Shown here: positions 33,146 to 33,867 of the stretch, in pieces
Position numbering within the stretch: position 1 is the stretch's first letter
How the letters are laid out: every line of letters starts with the position of its first letter
Assembly: GCA_003225295.1 (NCBI GenBank)
Contig: QHYZ01000102.1
Location: forward strand, 1-33,867
Direction: 5' to 3'
Source of the DNA: Acidobacteriota bacterium
GTDB lineage: Bacteria; Acidobacteriota; Terriglobia; Acidiferrales; UBA7541
DNA: 33,867 nt
Program-made: the position numbers and the translations under genes
Notes under the pieces: generated by a model
The model's database searches: none
What the model was told of the DNA's origin: nothing
What the model saw: the letters and a program-made list of their open reading frames with translations, nothing else

Positions 33146-33867
33146 CTATTTGTGGAAGGCCACAGCGATTGACTTGGCCCAGTGCGAGAGGTGATTCAGC
33201 GATTCGGTGTGCGTGGGATCGAGGTGCAGCGGCGTGATGGAAACAGCGCCGGAGAAAATCGCGGCGTAATCCGTGTCCGGCTCGACATTTTTGTCCAGCT
33301 TTTGTTCGTATAGCCAGAAGTAACTGCGGCCGCGCGGATCTTTTCCTTCCGTCAACTGGTTGCGGGTGATTTTTTGCGATTGGCGCGTGAATTTCACTTC
33401 GCCGTTCCACGGCTCCGGGACGTTCACGTTGAGTAAAACCTGGTCCGGCAAGCCTTCCTTCAAAATCATTTCCGCGGCGGCGCGCGCCACGCGCGCGGAA
33501 TTTTCAAATTTTACTTTTTCTTTTTTCGAGCACAGCGACATCGCCACCGACGGAATGTGGTGCAGCGCGCCTTCGCGGGCCGCCCCCACGGTTCCGGAGT
33601 AATAGACGTTTTCTCCGAGATTCGCGCCATGGTTGATTCCGGAAATCACCATGTCCGGCTTTTCCGGCAAAAGTTTGTGCAGCGCCACGATCACGCAATC
33701 CGCCGGCGTCCCATCGATGGCCCATTCGTGCTCCGCAATCTTGTTGCAGACGATCGGCTGCCGCAGGGTCAGCGACTGCGCCGTTCCGCTCTGCTCCCGG
33801 CTCGGCGCCACGATGCTCACGGTGGCAAATCCCTCCAGCGCCGCCGCCAGCGCCCGCAGCCCCTCTG
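33146..33867 (-). CDS. surE: 5'/3'-nucleotidase SurE (start outside the window)
   Basis: The C-terminal 240 or so residues of SurE, a metal-dependent phosphatase acting on nucleoside monophosphates. The open frame continues to the window edge: codons just inside it read EGLRALAAALEGFATVSIVA and then PSREQSGTAQSLTL, the usual second strand of SurE. Only the first ten or so residues, with the M-x-I-L-x-TNDDG metal motif, are missing. DGTPADCVIVAL, PDMVISGINHGANLGENVYYSGTVGAA and the late tail follow. The Met at 33820 is internal, not the start. It is convergent with the Asp-box gene. Confidence 0.93.
   Translation of the reverse strand, partial: EGLRALAAALEGFATVSIVAPSREQSGTAQSLTLRQPIVCNKIAEHEWAIDGTPADCVIVALHKLLPEKPDMVISGINHGANLGENVYYSGTVGAAREGALHHIPSVAMSLCSKKEKVKFENSARVARAAAEMILKEGLPDQVLLNVNVPEPWNGEVKFTRQSQKITRNQLTEGKDPRGRSYFWLYEQKLDKNVEPDTDYAAIFSGAVSITPLHLDPTHTESLNHLSHWAKSIAVAFHK

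Noticed and set aside
1-33867. CRISPR arrays, insertion sequences, phage or defence genes
   Set aside because: No regularly spaced repeats, transposase, integrase, nuclease-helicase or toxin-antitoxin pair was seen on either strand.

Overview
The window looks like chromosomal DNA of a heterotrophic Acidobacteriota bacterium, probably a soil lineage. This rests on the gene content: a VWFA-related secreted protein, a very large Asp-box (BNR/sortilin-like) secreted protein, a Tat-exported Gfo/Idh/MocA oxidoreductase beside a DUF6807 protein, and a GTCATTCC...GAGGAATCTC-type intergenic repeat. Base composition is GC-rich throughout. I see no rRNA, tRNA, CRISPR array, insertion sequence or phage gene. 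Most of the window is catabolic metabolism arranged in short operons.

Left part (1-11452), sugar-acid utilisation. A leftward three-gene unit encodes a Tat-signal Gfo/Idh/MocA oxidoreductase, a DUF6807 protein and a second Gfo/Idh/MocA protein cut by the window edge. A LysR regulator (leftward) diverges from a rightward cluster kduD, manD, an IolB/KduI-fold isomerase, a hexuronate-type MFS transporter, a 2-keto-3-deoxygluconate kinase and a KDPG aldolase. Together these would import hexuronate-type sugar acids, convert D-mannonate (ManD) and 4-deoxy-5-keto-uronate (isomerase plus KduD) to 2-keto-3-deoxygluconate (KDG), phosphorylate it and cleave it to pyruvate and glyceraldehyde-3-phosphate. 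A second SDR gene closes the region in the opposite direction. A good sigma70-type promoter lies inside the cluster, in the manD-isomerase gap.

Middle (11769-17497), deoxyribose-type catabolism. A leftward unit ribokinase-like kinase, long DeoC and an ALDH16-type two-domain aldehyde dehydrogenase faces a divergent DMT-type sugar permease. The reading is uptake, phosphorylation, aldol cleavage to glyceraldehyde-3-phosphate and acetaldehyde, then oxidation of acetaldehyde.

Middle right (17549-23163), all leftward: glycerol kinase, glycerol facilitator, a 757-residue membrane/TPR fusion of unknown function with conserved-looking histidine motifs, and a monofunctional proline dehydrogenase.

Right part (23288-33867): a VWFA-related protein with a strong terminator, a LacI regulator behind an APC amino-acid/polyamine permease, a membrane diguanylate cyclase with an I-site, a sarcosine/N-methyltryptophan-oxidase-type flavoprotein followed by a short remnant resembling a peptidase M16 C-terminus, the 1037-residue Asp-box protein, and surE running off the end.

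I see no obvious new defence or mobile system. The best leads are the DUF6807/Gfo-Idh operon, the histidine-motif membrane/TPR fusion, the ALDH16-DeoC-kinase-permease unit and a 36-bp element shared by two separate promoters regions of the sugar-acid locus.
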